Positions 1 to 8,491 of a DNA stretch of 64,000 nt are shown here, one piece after another. The stretch covers positions 124,001 through 188,000 of the forward strand of contig NZ_JANQBC010000009.1 in NCBI RefSeq assembly GCF_024721995.1, given 5' to 3'. The notes under the pieces were generated by a model. That model made no database searches, was not told where the DNA came from, and worked only from the letters and a program-made list of their open reading frames with translations. Position 1 is the first letter of the stretch, and the number at the start of each line of letters is the position of its first letter. The position numbers were made by a program, and so were the translations under genes. Source of the stretch: Paenibacillus radicibacter (GTDB lineage Bacteria > Bacillota > Bacilli > Paenibacillales > NBRC-103111).

Positions 1-476
1 GTGAGCATGTCCAGCTCATGTGCGATTCGGATCATCTCAACTTCCAGATCATAGCCCATGCCTGTTTCTTCGAGATTCTGTCTGAATACCCCATCAATCA
101 ATCCAACAGTCGGGAAGTTCTGTACGCCGCTGAATCCTTGGTCTTTCAACTGCTTCAAGTACACTTCCATCACACGAAAAGGATCTGTCCCGCACACTCC
201 TGCAAGTACTGGGGTATCCTTCACCACAGGTAAAACCTCATAACCCATCTCAACAACAATTTGATTCGCATCCCCATAGGATAACAGCCCTGCGAGTGAA
301 CCTCTCCCTGCCATTCTGTATCTGCCTGAGTTGTACACTATTAACATATCTGCTCCACCAGCTTCACTGCTCTTGGCTGTAATTCCTGTCCCTGCTCCTA
401 CTCCTAGTAAGATTTGTCCATTATGAACTTGCTCTTTAAAGGTAGCTACAATTTCTAATCTTGTCTGTTTGTTCAT
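1..476 (-). CDS. TIM-barrel (Tm-1 C-terminal / PEP-hydrolase-like) protein, partial
   Basis: The gene runs off the left edge, so only about the first 158 residues are seen. It belongs to the TIM-barrel signal-transduction or PEP-hydrolase-like family, the fold of the C-terminal half of the plant antiviral protein Tm-1. Visible motifs are [13 protein letters not shown] near residue 25, [21 protein letters not shown] and [10 protein letters not shown]. The ATG is preceded by GGGAGG at good spacing. The stop of the UPF0261 gene lies 43 bases upstream, so the two are probably co-transcribed. The protein is clearly paralogous to the N-terminal domain of the broken regulator at 1797-3020. The substrate of the family is not established; I infer that this is the enzyme half of a split Tm-1-like pair. 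Confidence 0.85.
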   Translation of the reverse strand, partial: MNKQTRLEIVATFKEQVHNGQILLGVGAGTGITAKSSEAGGADMLIVYNSGRYRMAGRGSLAGLLSYGDANQIVVEMGYEVLPVVKDTPVLAGVCGTDPFRVMEVYLKQLKDQGFSGVQNFPTVGLIDGVFRQNLEETGMGYDLEVEMIRIAHELDML

Positions 477-519
477 CTGAAATTCCTCCCTAATACAATT
501 CATACCGACTATCTATCAT

Positions 520-1728
520 TTAGTTACTCATTAAATCAATTAGCTTCTGTGCTGCGGCTTCCGCAAACTGTACATCATTTATCGCACAATCCATCTCAAT
601 GAGTTCAACCACATTACGATTAATTCCATTTCTTAATGTATCGAACAATACCTGATCTTCCTCTGGTCCATAGAAGGCTTCACCCTTCACATCAATGCCA
701 GAAATCCCTTGGAGCGGCAGGATTAAAGCGGTCTTTTCCTTCGCTAAATTGAGCTTCTCCACTAGCTTGTTCCCAATTAATCGGTTTTCTTCAACTGTCG
801 TTCGCATCAGCGTGACCGTCGGATTATGCTTGTAAAATGTATGTCCCGCAAATTGTGGAGGGATCGTATCATATGGCCCAAAGTTACACATGTCCAGCGC
901 ACCTACAGATACTACTTGTGGTATATGATTGCGACCGGCTGCCTCCAAGCGATGCGGCCCTGCATTTAGCACACCGCCAATAATTTCATCGGCCCATTCC
1001 GTTGTTGTAAGATCAAGTACCCCTTCGATAAATCCAGCTTCAATGAGTGCTTCCATCGTTCTGCCACCGATTCCTGTCGCATGAAACACTAGCACCTCAT
1101 ACCCTCTTGCTTCTAGGTAGTTGCGAGCTGCTGTTACACATGGCGTTGTTACACCGAACATTGTTGCCGCAATTAAGGGCTTCTTCTCAATCACCTGCGT
1201 ATTCTCAAATTTCACCATTCCTGCAATCGCAAATGCAGCATTCGCAAAGATTTGAGTTGAAATCGAGTTAAGCCCCGCTACATCAACAATCGATGGCATC
1301 ATAACAATATCACTTGTACCAACGTAAGGTGCTGTGTTCCCTGACGCAACTGTCGATACCATCACTTTAGGAACGCCAATTGGCAATGCACGCATCCCCG
1401 GTGTCACAAGTGACGTTCCGCCTGTCCCTCCGAAGGAAATAATTCCATCAAATTTGCCTTGCTTATATAATTCAGGTACGAGCTTCTCCATCCCACGAGA
1501 TAAGACTTCAGTTGCTAGGGCTCTATCCTTCTTCTCAGCGAGCGTCAACATATCCACACCTGCTGCTGCGGCTACTTCATGATTGGATACATCGGGTGTA
1601 AATGAAGGTTCGAATACACCGGTATGGATCGTAAATGTACCAAGTCCCAAGCTTTTGATTAATTGTTGAATATAGAGGTACTCCTCACCTTTTGTGTCAA
1701 ATGTCCCTGCTATTGCAATTGTTTTCAT
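520..1728 (-). CDS. UPF0261 / Tm-1-like ATP-binding domain protein
   Basis: 402 residues, full length for UPF0261. The N-terminus has the family's IAGTFDTKGEEY motif, followed by glycine-rich stretches (FGGTGGTSLVTPGMRALPIGVPK at about 99-121, taken with ASGNTAPYVGTSD). Plant Tm-1 is a fusion of this ATP-binding domain with a TIM barrel; here the two halves are adjacent separate genes (520-1728 and 1-476). The ATG at 1728 follows GAGG with 8-base spacing. A factor-independent terminator lies between this gene and the upstream regulator, so expression may be attenuated or may start from its own promoter. Function: probably an ATP-dependent enzyme or binding protein acting with the TIM barrel. 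The reaction is unknown. Confidence 0.85.
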   Translation of the reverse strand: MKTIAIAGTFDTKGEEYLYIQQLIKSLGLGTFTIHTGVFEPSFTPDVSNHEVAAAAGVDMLTLAEKKDRALATEVLSRGMEKLVPELYKQGKFDGIISFGGTGGTSLVTPGMRALPIGVPKVMVSTVASGNTAPYVGTSDIVMMPSIVDVAGLNSISTQIFANAAFAIAGMVKFENTQVIEKKPLIAATMFGVTTPCVTAARNYLEARGYEVLVFHATGIGGRTMEALIEAGFIEGVLDLTTTEWADEIIGGVLNAGPHRLEAAGRNHIPQVVSVGALDMCNFGPYDTIPPQFAGHTFYKHNPTVTLMRTTVEENRLIGNKLVEKLNLAKEKTALILPLQGISGIDVKGEAFYGPEEDQVLFDTLRNGINRNVVELIEMDCAINDVQFAEAAAQKLIDLMSN

Positions 1729-1748
1729 TGGTTTAACCTCACTTTCAT

Positions 1749-1783
1749 AAAAAAAAGTATGATTAACTACTACTTAATCATAC
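1749..1783 (-). terminator. Hairpin terminator between regulator and UPF0261 gene
   Basis: A perfect 10-bp stem (GTATGATTAA, 1757-1766, with 1774-1783) and a 7-base loop are followed on the minus strand by eight T residues. It lies between the stop of the TIM-barrel/AraC gene and the ATG of the UPF0261 gene, so it either ends the regulator transcript or attenuates read-through. Confidence 0.75.
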
Positions 1784-1796
1784 CGCTGCGGTCCCT

Positions 1797-3020
1797 CTAT
1801 GAAAACGCTTTAATGTCTCCTGTTTTTGTGTTTATGTTAGATTTGTATTGCTTCGGTGTACAACCCTTGTATTTTTTAAACATTTTACTAAACTGTGCAT
1901 AATCCTGATAACCAACAAGCGGCGCGAGCTCGGATAGCTGAATCGGTTCTCGATCTAAGATCTCTGCTGCCTTGTCCATTCGATATTGCACCAGGTACGT
2001 TTGGAAGCTGCAGCCCACCTTTTTCGTAAATAAGCTGCTTAAATAACTTCGAGATACATGCGCGACCTTCGCCAGATCGATAAATGAGATTTCATTGCTA
2101 TAATTGTGTGCCACGTATTCTTTCACGAATTCAACGTAGTCATAATGCTTCGTCACGCCATCTAACATTTTGACCATAAGATCATCTTCATTTAGTTTTC
2201 CTGTCACTTTAAATGCCTTCGTGATGTTCGTGATCGACTTCTCCGATGGAATCCGCTCAAAAGCAGAACCCCCGATATACCCATTAAGATCCGTATTGTT
2301 GCTGTACATGTATTGCACATCGATAGGGGTTTTGACAGGTCCACCGTATACGAGTTTTATTACATGAGGATTTAGTCGATTACAGACATCGAATATCCGA
2401 CTTGCTTGAACCTTGGCCGACTCTAACGATAGAACTTTTCTTGCACCCAGTAATCCCCCTTCGGTTAGACCCAGATGAACACAGATCACGTCTGCACCCG
2501 CCTCGATCATCTGAGCTGCTTGTCCTTCATGAAACACAAAGGCAACTGTTTACAAGTCTTGTTCTCGGGCAATGCGAATCGCATCAACTTCATAGGAATA
2601 GAGATTCCCATCTTCTTGCAATGCTTCACCAAATTGACCATCTATTAATCCAACTGTCGGGTAATTGTTAATACCCGCGAAACCTCGAGCTTTAATTTCA
2701 CGAATGTAAGCGGCCATATCTTTCGTTGGGTCAGTTGCATTCAAGCCAAACAGAATCGGGATGTCCTTCACAAGCGGAATTATTTCTCTTGAAGCAAAGT
2801 CCATCACCATCTCATTACTATTGCAAAATGGTAAAAATCCAGCAAGCGAGCTTCTTCCCATCTGTCGAAATCTCCCTGAGTTTAGCATCAGAATAAAATC
2901 GGCCCCACCTTGCTTCGCATACTTAGCTGTGATCCCCGCACCTGTCGCTACGCCAATAATATGATTACCTGCCGAGAGCTGATCTTGTAACTGACATAGA
3001 ATTTCTTCTCTTGTCTTCAT
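1797..3020 (-). pseudogene. TIM-barrel/AraC fusion regulator interrupted by an in-frame TAA
   Basis: One continuous reading frame of 407 codons is split by a single TAA at 2550-2552. Codons before it encode a TIM-barrel domain ([31 protein letters not shown]). Codons after it finish the barrel (VYGGPVKTPID, GYIGGSAFERIP) and continue into a C-terminal AraC-type double helix-turn-helix (VAHVSRSYLSSLFTKKVGCS, then GYQDYAQFSKMFKKYKGCTP). The frame is the same on both sides. The paralogous gene at 1-476 reads [10 protein letters not shown] here, against IRIAREQDL-stop, so the stop replaces a leucine (TTA to TAA is one change). The start at 3020 (MKTREEI) follows AGGGGG. A GTG at 2537 could start the second half but has no good ribosome site. 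It is either a recent pseudogene or two expressed fragments. Confidence 0.8.
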
Positions 3021-3205
3021 TATGATCCCCCTTACCCTGCTTGTATTCGGCCGTTGTATGATTACTTCCAATGTATACTGAACAGCCAAACCTTGCAAAC
3101 CTAATGAATGAACTAACTTTTTTAGAACGAAATAAAACCAAGGTCATGTCCAGTCATGTCCAAGCATATCCATAAGTAATAGTATCAGGTAGGGGGGCAT
3201 GGTAT

Positions 3206-4102
3206 ATGAGTGTGATATTGCTAAATGGATTATTCACCGTTCTGACGTTATGGGTAGCAGGATTTGTCGGGACGTTTCGTAAGGACTTAACTAAAATGGC
3301 TGGGATGATGGCAGCGATGGCAATCGGTATGACCGTTGGACTAGCACTTGGTAGTCTGTTCACGATCTGGTTACCGGGGCAATTCTATCAATCGACGATT
3401 ACTAGTATGCTTATAGGTGGGCTGGCTGGAGCGATTATTGGAGTGCCAATTAGTCTAATGGCTGTTCTCGATGGACTATTGTCTGGCATTATGAGCGGAA
3501 TGATGGGAACGATGCTCATGGTGATGATCCCCGCTCCTTACGTGGATAGTGCAGTTAAATTCATAGCCATCTTATGCAGTGGCATCATCTTCCTGCTCTA
3601 TATCATGTTGTTAGGTGAAGTCGGAGCCTATCGATTAAAACTTAAATCTACACTTCTATCCAAGCCGATCTCGATGTTTCTTGTTATAGCTGTATCGCTG
3701 GCTTTCGCCTTACAAATGCCAACTGCTAGAGGGAATTCGGAGCTCAAGGCTGAGCAGTCTCAGAATCATTCAGGGCATAGTCAGCATCAAGGCGATTCAT
3801 CGCAACTTACTGATTCCAATGTTCCGAATGTGCCGGAACTGATCGTGAAGGCGCAAGAGTTTTCTTTTACACCCTCTACGATCAATATGAAAAAGAACGA
3901 AAAAATCAAAATCACGCTCGATAACACAGGTGCTGTCGAACATGATTTTGAAATCATCGGGACCAACATCCACATTCATGCAGCTCCAGGCAAAAAAAAC
4001 AGCCTCATCGTCAGTTTCGATCAGACTGGTTACTACCAAGTGGTCTGTACGTTACCTGGGCATGAAGAGGCTGGTATGAGTGCCTTTATTCAAGTTAGTT
4101 AA
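3206..4102 (+). CDS. Membrane protein with C-terminal cupredoxin domain
   Basis: 298 residues. The first 172 residues hold about six hydrophobic segments, rich in Gly and Met, as in small metal-transport or sensor membrane modules. A His-rich linker (NHSGHSQHQGD, 187-197) leads to a cupredoxin-like domain (about 205-298) outside the membrane. The type 1 copper ligand set is visible: His246 (VEHDFEI), Cys281, His286 and Met291 (VVCTLPGHEEAGM). The domain should bind one copper ion and pass electrons or buffer copper. The ATG follows GGGGGG. It is transcribed away from the Tm-1-like locus, and its nearest functional partners are the Met/His-rich proteins and multicopper oxidase downstream. The exact role is unknown. 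Confidence 0.85.
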   Translation: MSVILLNGLFTVLTLWVAGFVGTFRKDLTKMAGMMAAMAIGMTVGLALGSLFTIWLPGQFYQSTITSMLIGGLAGAIIGVPISLMAVLDGLLSGIMSGMMGTMLMVMIPAPYVDSAVKFIAILCSGIIFLLYIMLLGEVGAYRLKLKSTLLSKPISMFLVIAVSLAFALQMPTARGNSELKAEQSQNHSGHSQHQGDSSQLTDSNVPNVPELIVKAQEFSFTPSTINMKKNEKIKITLDNTGAVEHDFEIIGTNIHIHAAPGKKNSLIVSFDQTGYYQVVCTLPGHEEAGMSAFIQVS

Positions 4103-4107
4103 TAATA

Positions 4108-4896
4108 TTAATTATCTTCAAGATTTACCCGATCAATCTCCGCGTAGATCTGAGTTGCTTTTTCCAATTTCGCAAGTGTAGCGGAATCGTGGCTCGAGCA
4201 CATATACTTCACATCACATGTGCCATGCACACTTAACATACCTGACTTCTCCAGCTCTTGCTTCAGCTTCTTCACAGTACCGTTACTTCCATCAATAATT
4301 TGAATGTGGTCAGGCACGAGTTGCTTGATCACATTCTTGTAAAAAGGATAGTGCGTGCAACCAAGTACAATCGTTCCGTAGTTTGCGAGATCATAAATCG
4401 CAAGCTGCTCTTGCAAATATTGTGTTGCTTCTTCGATCTCTAGGCGTTCGCAATATCCAACTAAGTCCGTGAGCGGCAGCGAATCGACGATATGCTGATC
4501 ATCTACTCGCGTCACGAGATCGGTATATTTGGATTGACTTAGAGTTAAGGGGGTTGCAAATACAAGTACCCGTTTGCCACTTGCACGATTCATCTCTACT
4601 GCAGGCTTTACCGCAGGCTCAAGTCCGATGATTGGCACCTGATACTCATTTCGTAAATCCGCTACCGCTATACTTGTTGCCGTATTGCATGCAATAACGA
4701 CTGCTTTCACTTCTTCTTGCATAATATCGTCAATGGCTGTTTTCACATAAAATTTCACTTCATCCTTGCTCTTTGTTCCATATGGAACGTGCAGGTTATC
4801 TGCATAATAGATATAGTCTTCGCGCGGTAATTGCTTCATTGCCTCGGTCATAACCGTAATACCGCCGATTCCTGAATCAAAGAATGCTATTCTCAT
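4108..4896 (-). CDS. racE: Glutamate racemase
   Basis: 262 residues from ATG 4896, which follows AAGGTGA; an upstream in-frame ATG lacks a ribosome site. The protein interconverts L- and D-glutamate to supply D-Glu for peptidoglycan in the cytoplasm. Both catalytic cysteines are in their conserved settings: Cys70 in IACNTATS and Cys180 in GCTHYPF. The N-terminal FDSGIGGITV and YADNLHVPYG motifs are typical. Length is normal for the family. It converges with the cupredoxin gene, leaving only 5 bases between the two stops. Whether this is the main racemase or a second copy (RacE/YrpC type) cannot be decided from the window. Confidence 0.9.
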   Translation of the reverse strand: MRIAFFDSGIGGITVMTEAMKQLPREDYIYYADNLHVPYGTKSKDEVKFYVKTAIDDIMQEEVKAVVIACNTATSIAVADLRNEYQVPIIGLEPAVKPAVEMNRASGKRVLVFATPLTLSQSKYTDLVTRVDDQHIVDSLPLTDLVGYCERLEIEEATQYLQEQLAIYDLANYGTIVLGCTHYPFYKNVIKQLVPDHIQIIDGSNGTVKKLKQELEKSGMLSVHGTCDVKYMCSSHDSATLAKLEKATQIYAEIDRVNLEDN

Positions 4897-5101
4897 CTCT
4901 GTCACCTTGTTTTCTATTGAAGTCGCGCATCTATTCACTGACATCAATATACGCGTAATAGCGATTGAAGTCCAGACTCAATTTTGCAAATTTCGCATGG
5001 GAATGTTCCCATTTTTCCGATAATTAACCCCATCATTTCAACACATTTAACTTGTATACTTGATGCCACATCTTCTATTCACTTAACGAAGGGGTTGCAA
5101 C

Positions 5102-5530
5102 GTGAAGAAAAACATCCTATGGACAAGCGTTCTACTTGGTATATCAGCTTTTCTGCTCATTTGTGTATTCGCTTTCCAAGAACCTAAAGGTGAAGCGCAA
5201 GAACAAGAACAAGTCGTACAATCCATCGAAACTCGTTATGGTATCGAAAAAGATTGGCAGCTCAACGGTGAGAACAATCTGTATTGGACGAAATTAGATG
5301 AAGGCACGTTAACCGAAAGAACAACAGGTGTAGTCCTTACGGACACCGACTGTGAACAAGATGCCAAAGGTGTAAGTGAATGCAACAACATCATCCGACT
5401 TGCGAATAACGAAGAAATTACTGTCATTAACATCCATAACATGGCGAAGCACCCTTGCTTTGCACCGGGACAGCAAGTTAACGTCATCCCAACTGAAAAT
5501 GATGAGTGGATGCTGCTCAGTAAGATCTAA
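5102..5530 (+). CDS. Membrane-anchored hypothetical protein
   Basis: 142 residues from a GTG start 6-8 bases after AAGGGG. An N-terminal signal-anchor (about residues 6-25) is followed by an acidic Glu/Gln-rich stretch and an exported domain with three cysteines (DTDCEQDAKGVSECNN and KHPCFAPGQQVNV). The cysteines could form a disulphide or bind metal. I do not recognise the family. The next gene starts 36 bases downstream with its own strong ribosome site, so the two are probably one transcript. Its position between cupredoxin, Met/His-rich and multicopper oxidase genes suggests an envelope metal role, but this is only context. Confidence 0.7.
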   Translation: MKKNILWTSVLLGISAFLLICVFAFQEPKGEAQEQEQVVQSIETRYGIEKDWQLNGENNLYWTKLDEGTLTERTTGVVLTDTDCEQDAKGVSECNNIIRLANNEEITVINIHNMAKHPCFAPGQQVNVIPTENDEWMLLSKI

Positions 5531-5566
5531 TGCTGACTCCCCATTTTTTGAAAGGAGGTGAAACCA

Positions 5567-5857
5567 GTGAAATTAAAAGTCTTCTTCGTAATGTGCGTCG
5601 CTGTGTTAACACTCGGTATCGGTACTGCCGCTTATGCAATCGATGCAATGCCGCATTCTTTCAAACAAATGTTACCATTCATGAAAGAGATGCATCCAGA
5701 GATGAATGAAGCTGAACTTGAGCAGATGTACAACAGCTGCCATGATAAGCAGAATAACACGAAATCTCGTATGCACAATGATGAGAAAAGCAACAACATG
5801 AAATCCCGTATGCATCAAGATGGACAAGGTCATATGAAATCCCATATGAATATGTAA
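5567..5857 (+). CDS. Exported Met/His-rich small protein (possible metal binding)
   Basis: 96 residues from GTG 5567, placed 8 bases after AAAGGAGG; the GTG at 5558 is inside that ribosome site. A signal peptide ends near AAYA (about residue 23). The mature part is short and dominated by Met, His, Lys and Asn, with three tandem units based on MKSRMH (KSRMHNDEK, MKSRMHQDG, MKSHMNM) at the C-terminus. Repeated Met and His residues of this kind are known in periplasmic or extracytoplasmic copper and silver chaperones; binding here is inferred from composition. A strong terminator follows directly. Confidence 0.75.
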   Translation: MKLKVFFVMCVAVLTLGIGTAAYAIDAMPHSFKQMLPFMKEMHPEMNEAELEQMYNSCHDKQNNTKSRMHNDEKSNNMKSRMHQDGQGHMKSHMNM

Positions 5858-5861
5858 CGTG

Positions 5862-5890
5862 AAAAAGTGACTCCTAAGGAGTCACTTTTT
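5862..5890 (+). terminator. Terminator after Met/His-rich gene
   Basis: A perfect 13-bp stem (AAAAAGTGACTCC, 5862-5874, with 5878-5890) and a TAA loop. The 3' arm ends in five T residues. It ends the 5102-5857 transcription unit. Confidence 0.85.
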
Positions 5891-5947
5891 GTATGTGTAG
5901 CGATTCAATTGTTTAATTTATATCATAACTTTCCCAAGAAATGTGCG

Positions 5948-5953
5948 TATAAT
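5948..5953 (+). promoter_or_regulatory. Candidate -10 box (TATAAT)
   Basis: A perfect TATAAT lies 36 bases before the ATG at 5990. No good -35 is seen at 16-18 bases upstream, so support is the -10 alone. Confidence 0.3.
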
Positions 5954-5989
5954 CTCATGTCTGTATTTACGAGTTATGGAGGTCATGTC

Positions 5990-6628
5990 ATGAAAAAATT
6001 CATACTGGGTTTCATTTGTGGAATTGGTTTAACAGCTACAACAGCCGCATATGCTGTATCTTCCGATATCATTCAAGCCCAACTCTTTCCCGTCGATATC
6101 GAAATCAATGGAGTAAGTAAGAAACTTGGCAGTGAGTATGTTGTTCTCAATTACATGGATCATGCTTACGTCCCCGTCCGATTCTTAGCTGAAAATTTAG
6201 GGTTAGGTGTACGTTATGTAGACAGCATTCCATTAGGCAAATACATCTCCATCGAAAATGAACCCCTGCAAGCAGATGAACTGACGAAAAAAGTCTGGGA
6301 CATTAAGTTCCGTTTATCCATAGGTCAAGATCAATCATACGTGAAAGAGCTTCTAGGTAATCCATCTGCTGAAAGAACCGATGATGACTTTCAACAACCC
6401 GCTTGGCGTTATGATATTGTTCCGACCAATGGTTATCAGTTTGATGCAATTGCCATCGACACCCTCGGACTAGAAACTCACAAAGTTGGCGCTCAGCTTA
6501 TTATCAACTGGAACAAAGACGATAAAATTGATCGCATTCAGCTTATGTACAGTTTCCCAAAGACCAATCAAATTCTCCTGTACTTGCTGAATCCTGATGG
6601 TACAACGAATGAGGCTGCTTATGAATAA
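5990..6628 (+). CDS. Exported copper amine oxidase N-terminal-like domain protein
   Basis: 212 residues from ATG 5990 after GGAGG. A signal peptide ends near AAYA (about residue 22). Residues about 30-85 match the copper amine oxidase N-terminal-like repeat common in Paenibacillus exported proteins (FPVDIEINGV, then AYVPVRFLAENLG). The C-terminal part carries LSIGQDQSYVKELLGNPS, the pattern of SmpA/OmlA-like BLIP-fold domains, which bind other proteins. No catalytic residues are visible. The likely role is an envelope binding or assembly protein; despite the name, this domain does not itself imply copper chemistry. Confidence 0.75.
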   Translation: MKKFILGFICGIGLTATTAAYAVSSDIIQAQLFPVDIEINGVSKKLGSEYVVLNYMDHAYVPVRFLAENLGLGVRYVDSIPLGKYISIENEPLQADELTKKVWDIKFRLSIGQDQSYVKELLGNPSAERTDDDFQQPAWRYDIVPTNGYQFDAIAIDTLGLETHKVGAQLIINWNKDDKIDRIQLMYSFPKTNQILLYLLNPDGTTNEAAYE

Positions 6629-6641
6629 GCCTTCTACGCTT

Positions 6642-7037
6642 CTATGATATTTGCTCCGCTATTTCCCAAGCATGTCCTGCAGGATCAGTAAATGCAGCTG
6701 TTCGCACACCCCATGGTCGGTTAATTGGACCGTTAAGCAAGTCTACACCACGCTTTGCCAATTCTTCACACACGGTATCCACGTTGTCCACTCGAATCGT
6801 AAGTAGAAAGCGCGAGCCAACGTCACTTGTTGCCTCCGTTCTGGGTTCTACAAGCTCATGGGATTCACTTATATCCAAGAGATTCATGCTCATATTCCCG
6901 AAGTTATATACCGATGAAACTTCATCTTCATACACAGCTTGGAATCCGAATACTTCCTTATAGAACGCCTTCACATTCTGCAAATCCTCAACAAACAGTG
7001 TAATGACATCCACATTCATAGATCCTAAACTTATCAT
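6642..7037 (-). CDS. VOC (glyoxalase/bleomycin resistance-like) family protein
   Basis: 131 residues from ATG 7037, which has AAAGGAG 9 bases upstream. It has the paired beta-alpha-beta-beta-beta VOC fold: an N-terminal module (ITLFVEDLQNVKAFYKEVFGF) and a C-terminal one (VDTVCEELAKRGVDL, AFTDPAGHAWEIAEQ). The Glu in WEIAEQ is a likely metal ligand. Members include glyoxalases, dioxygenases and drug-binding proteins, and the substrate cannot be assigned. It lies 18 bases after the convergent 5990 gene's stop and just downstream of the sensor kinase gene. Confidence 0.8.
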   Translation of the reverse strand: MISLGSMNVDVITLFVEDLQNVKAFYKEVFGFQAVYEDEVSSVYNFGNMSMNLLDISESHELVEPRTEATSDVGSRFLLTIRVDNVDTVCEELAKRGVDLLNGPINRPWGVRTAAFTDPAGHAWEIAEQIS

Positions 7038-7090
7038 TCGATACAACTCCTTTGAAATGAACAATAATTCCAATCATTGTAACATCCATT

Positions 7091-8491
7091 TCAATTATTG
7101 GAAATAACAAGGAAATCTACCTCGAACTCCGTACCCACTCCAACTTCAGTACTGACTCGAATATCTCCACCAAGGAGTTCAACTAGCTTTTTCACGATAG
7201 CAAGTCCAAGTCCTGTACCTCCGAACTGTCTAGATCGCGATTTCTCCACCCGATAGAACCTCTCAAATATATACGGGAGCTCTTCCGAAGGGATACCTAT
7301 ACCTGTATCTTCAATCTTGAAAGTCACTTTGTCTTCATTCCCATATAACTTGACACGAATCTCACCTTCCGGCGTGTAGCGAATACTATTTTCCAACAAA
7401 TTAAGGATGATTTGCTCGATGCGCACGCCGTCACCATAGACGAGTGGGATGCTGACTGATCGATCCATTTCGAAGAAAAGTTCTATCGGCTTTTCTTTGG
7501 CTTTGAGTTCAACTTTACGAACGGCTTGCTCAACGATCGGCTCCAGATCAACCTGCTCCATTACAAGATGGAAACGCCCTTCTTCCATTCTTGCAAGTTC
7601 AAATAGATCTTTGACTAGATGCTCCATTCGCACCGCTTCTTGTTCAATGATCTCCAAGTAACTGTCCTTCTCTTCTTCCGTCTCATACATCTTGTGCTTG
7701 ACCACATTCGCATAGCCCTTCAAATACGTAATCGGTGTGCGCAGTTCATGGGAAATATTCGCGAAAAACTCTTGGCGTGTGTCTCGGTACCGCTGAAGAT
7801 CAACCGCCAGATCGTTAATTGCCCCCGCTAGATCGCCGATTTCATCTTTACTGCGAATTTCAAGTCGTGTCTCCAGCTCACCAACCGCGATACGCTGTGT
7901 AGCTTTTTGCATTTGTAACAACGGTCGAGATAAGATTTTCGCAACGAACCATGTAATTCCAAATGCAAGTAAGAACGCCCCAATGCCCGCTACTAGTAAG
8001 ATTTGTCGAATCGCAGTAAGCGACTCATCCATATGCTGCGTGGACGCCATTACGTAGATGGCAGATGTGATCACACCTTCTCGCTGAATGGGTTGACCAA
8101 TAACTACATATCGATTCCCTGAAGGGTCATGATGCTCCGTACTAATGCTTTTTCCAGTAAAAATCTTCTGTACATCTTCATTCTTAATGAAACTATGATC
8201 CGTTACGAGGTGTTCACCAGAATGCATGACAATACTGCCATCCGATTTCAAATAAAACACACTCACATTCGAAAAATCCGCAAACGTCTGCATCATATCT
8301 TCCGATGTTTTGTCCGACATCTCCGCCATAGTTGCAAAGTGTGTCGTCAAATCCGTCAATTCTGTTTCCATATCTTTGGAGTAGAAATTAGTAAACAATT
8401 GATAGATCGTAATACCCAGTGACAAGATTACAACTAAGAATACCGATATGATAATAAGTCCGATCTTCATCCCTATCCGGTTATTGTTCAT
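7091..8491 (-). CDS. Sensor histidine kinase, HAMP type
   Basis: 466 residues. TM1 is at about 9-31, an extracytoplasmic sensor domain at about 32-160, TM2 at about 165-187 and HAMP at about 188-240. The phospho-acceptor is His248 (NISHELRTP). The ATPase domain shows NLLENSIRY (N box), DTGIGI (G1) and GGTGLGLAIV (G2). Its ATG overlaps the stop of the response regulator by 4 bases (ATGA), so they form a translationally coupled pair. It lies next to the multicopper oxidase, and no known ligand motif is visible in the sensor domain. A copper or envelope-stress signal is inferred from context only. Confidence 0.92.
   Translation of the reverse strand: MNNNRIGMKIGLIIISVFLVVILSLGITIYQLFTNFYSKDMETELTDLTTHFATMAEMSDKTSEDMMQTFADFSNVSVFYLKSDGSIVMHSGEHLVTDHSFIKNEDVQKIFTGKSISTEHHDPSGNRYVVIGQPIQREGVITSAIYVMASTQHMDESLTAIRQILLVAGIGAFLLAFGITWFVAKILSRPLLQMQKATQRIAVGELETRLEIRSKDEIGDLAGAINDLAVDLQRYRDTRQEFFANISHELRTPITYLKGYANVVKHKMYETEEEKDSYLEIIEQEAVRMEHLVKDLFELARMEEGRFHLVMEQVDLEPIVEQAVRKVELKAKEKPIELFFEMDRSVSIPLVYGDGVRIEQIILNLLENSIRYTPEGEIRVKLYGNEDKVTFKIEDTGIGIPSEELPYIFERFYRVEKSRSRQFGGTGLGLAIVKKLVELLGGDIRVSTEVGVGTEFEVDFLVISNN

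Noticed and set aside
4997-5012. Short hairpin ATGGGAA-TG-TTCCCAT after racE upstream region
   Set aside because: Loop too small for a terminator and the T run is short; it may be an operator but nothing else supports it.
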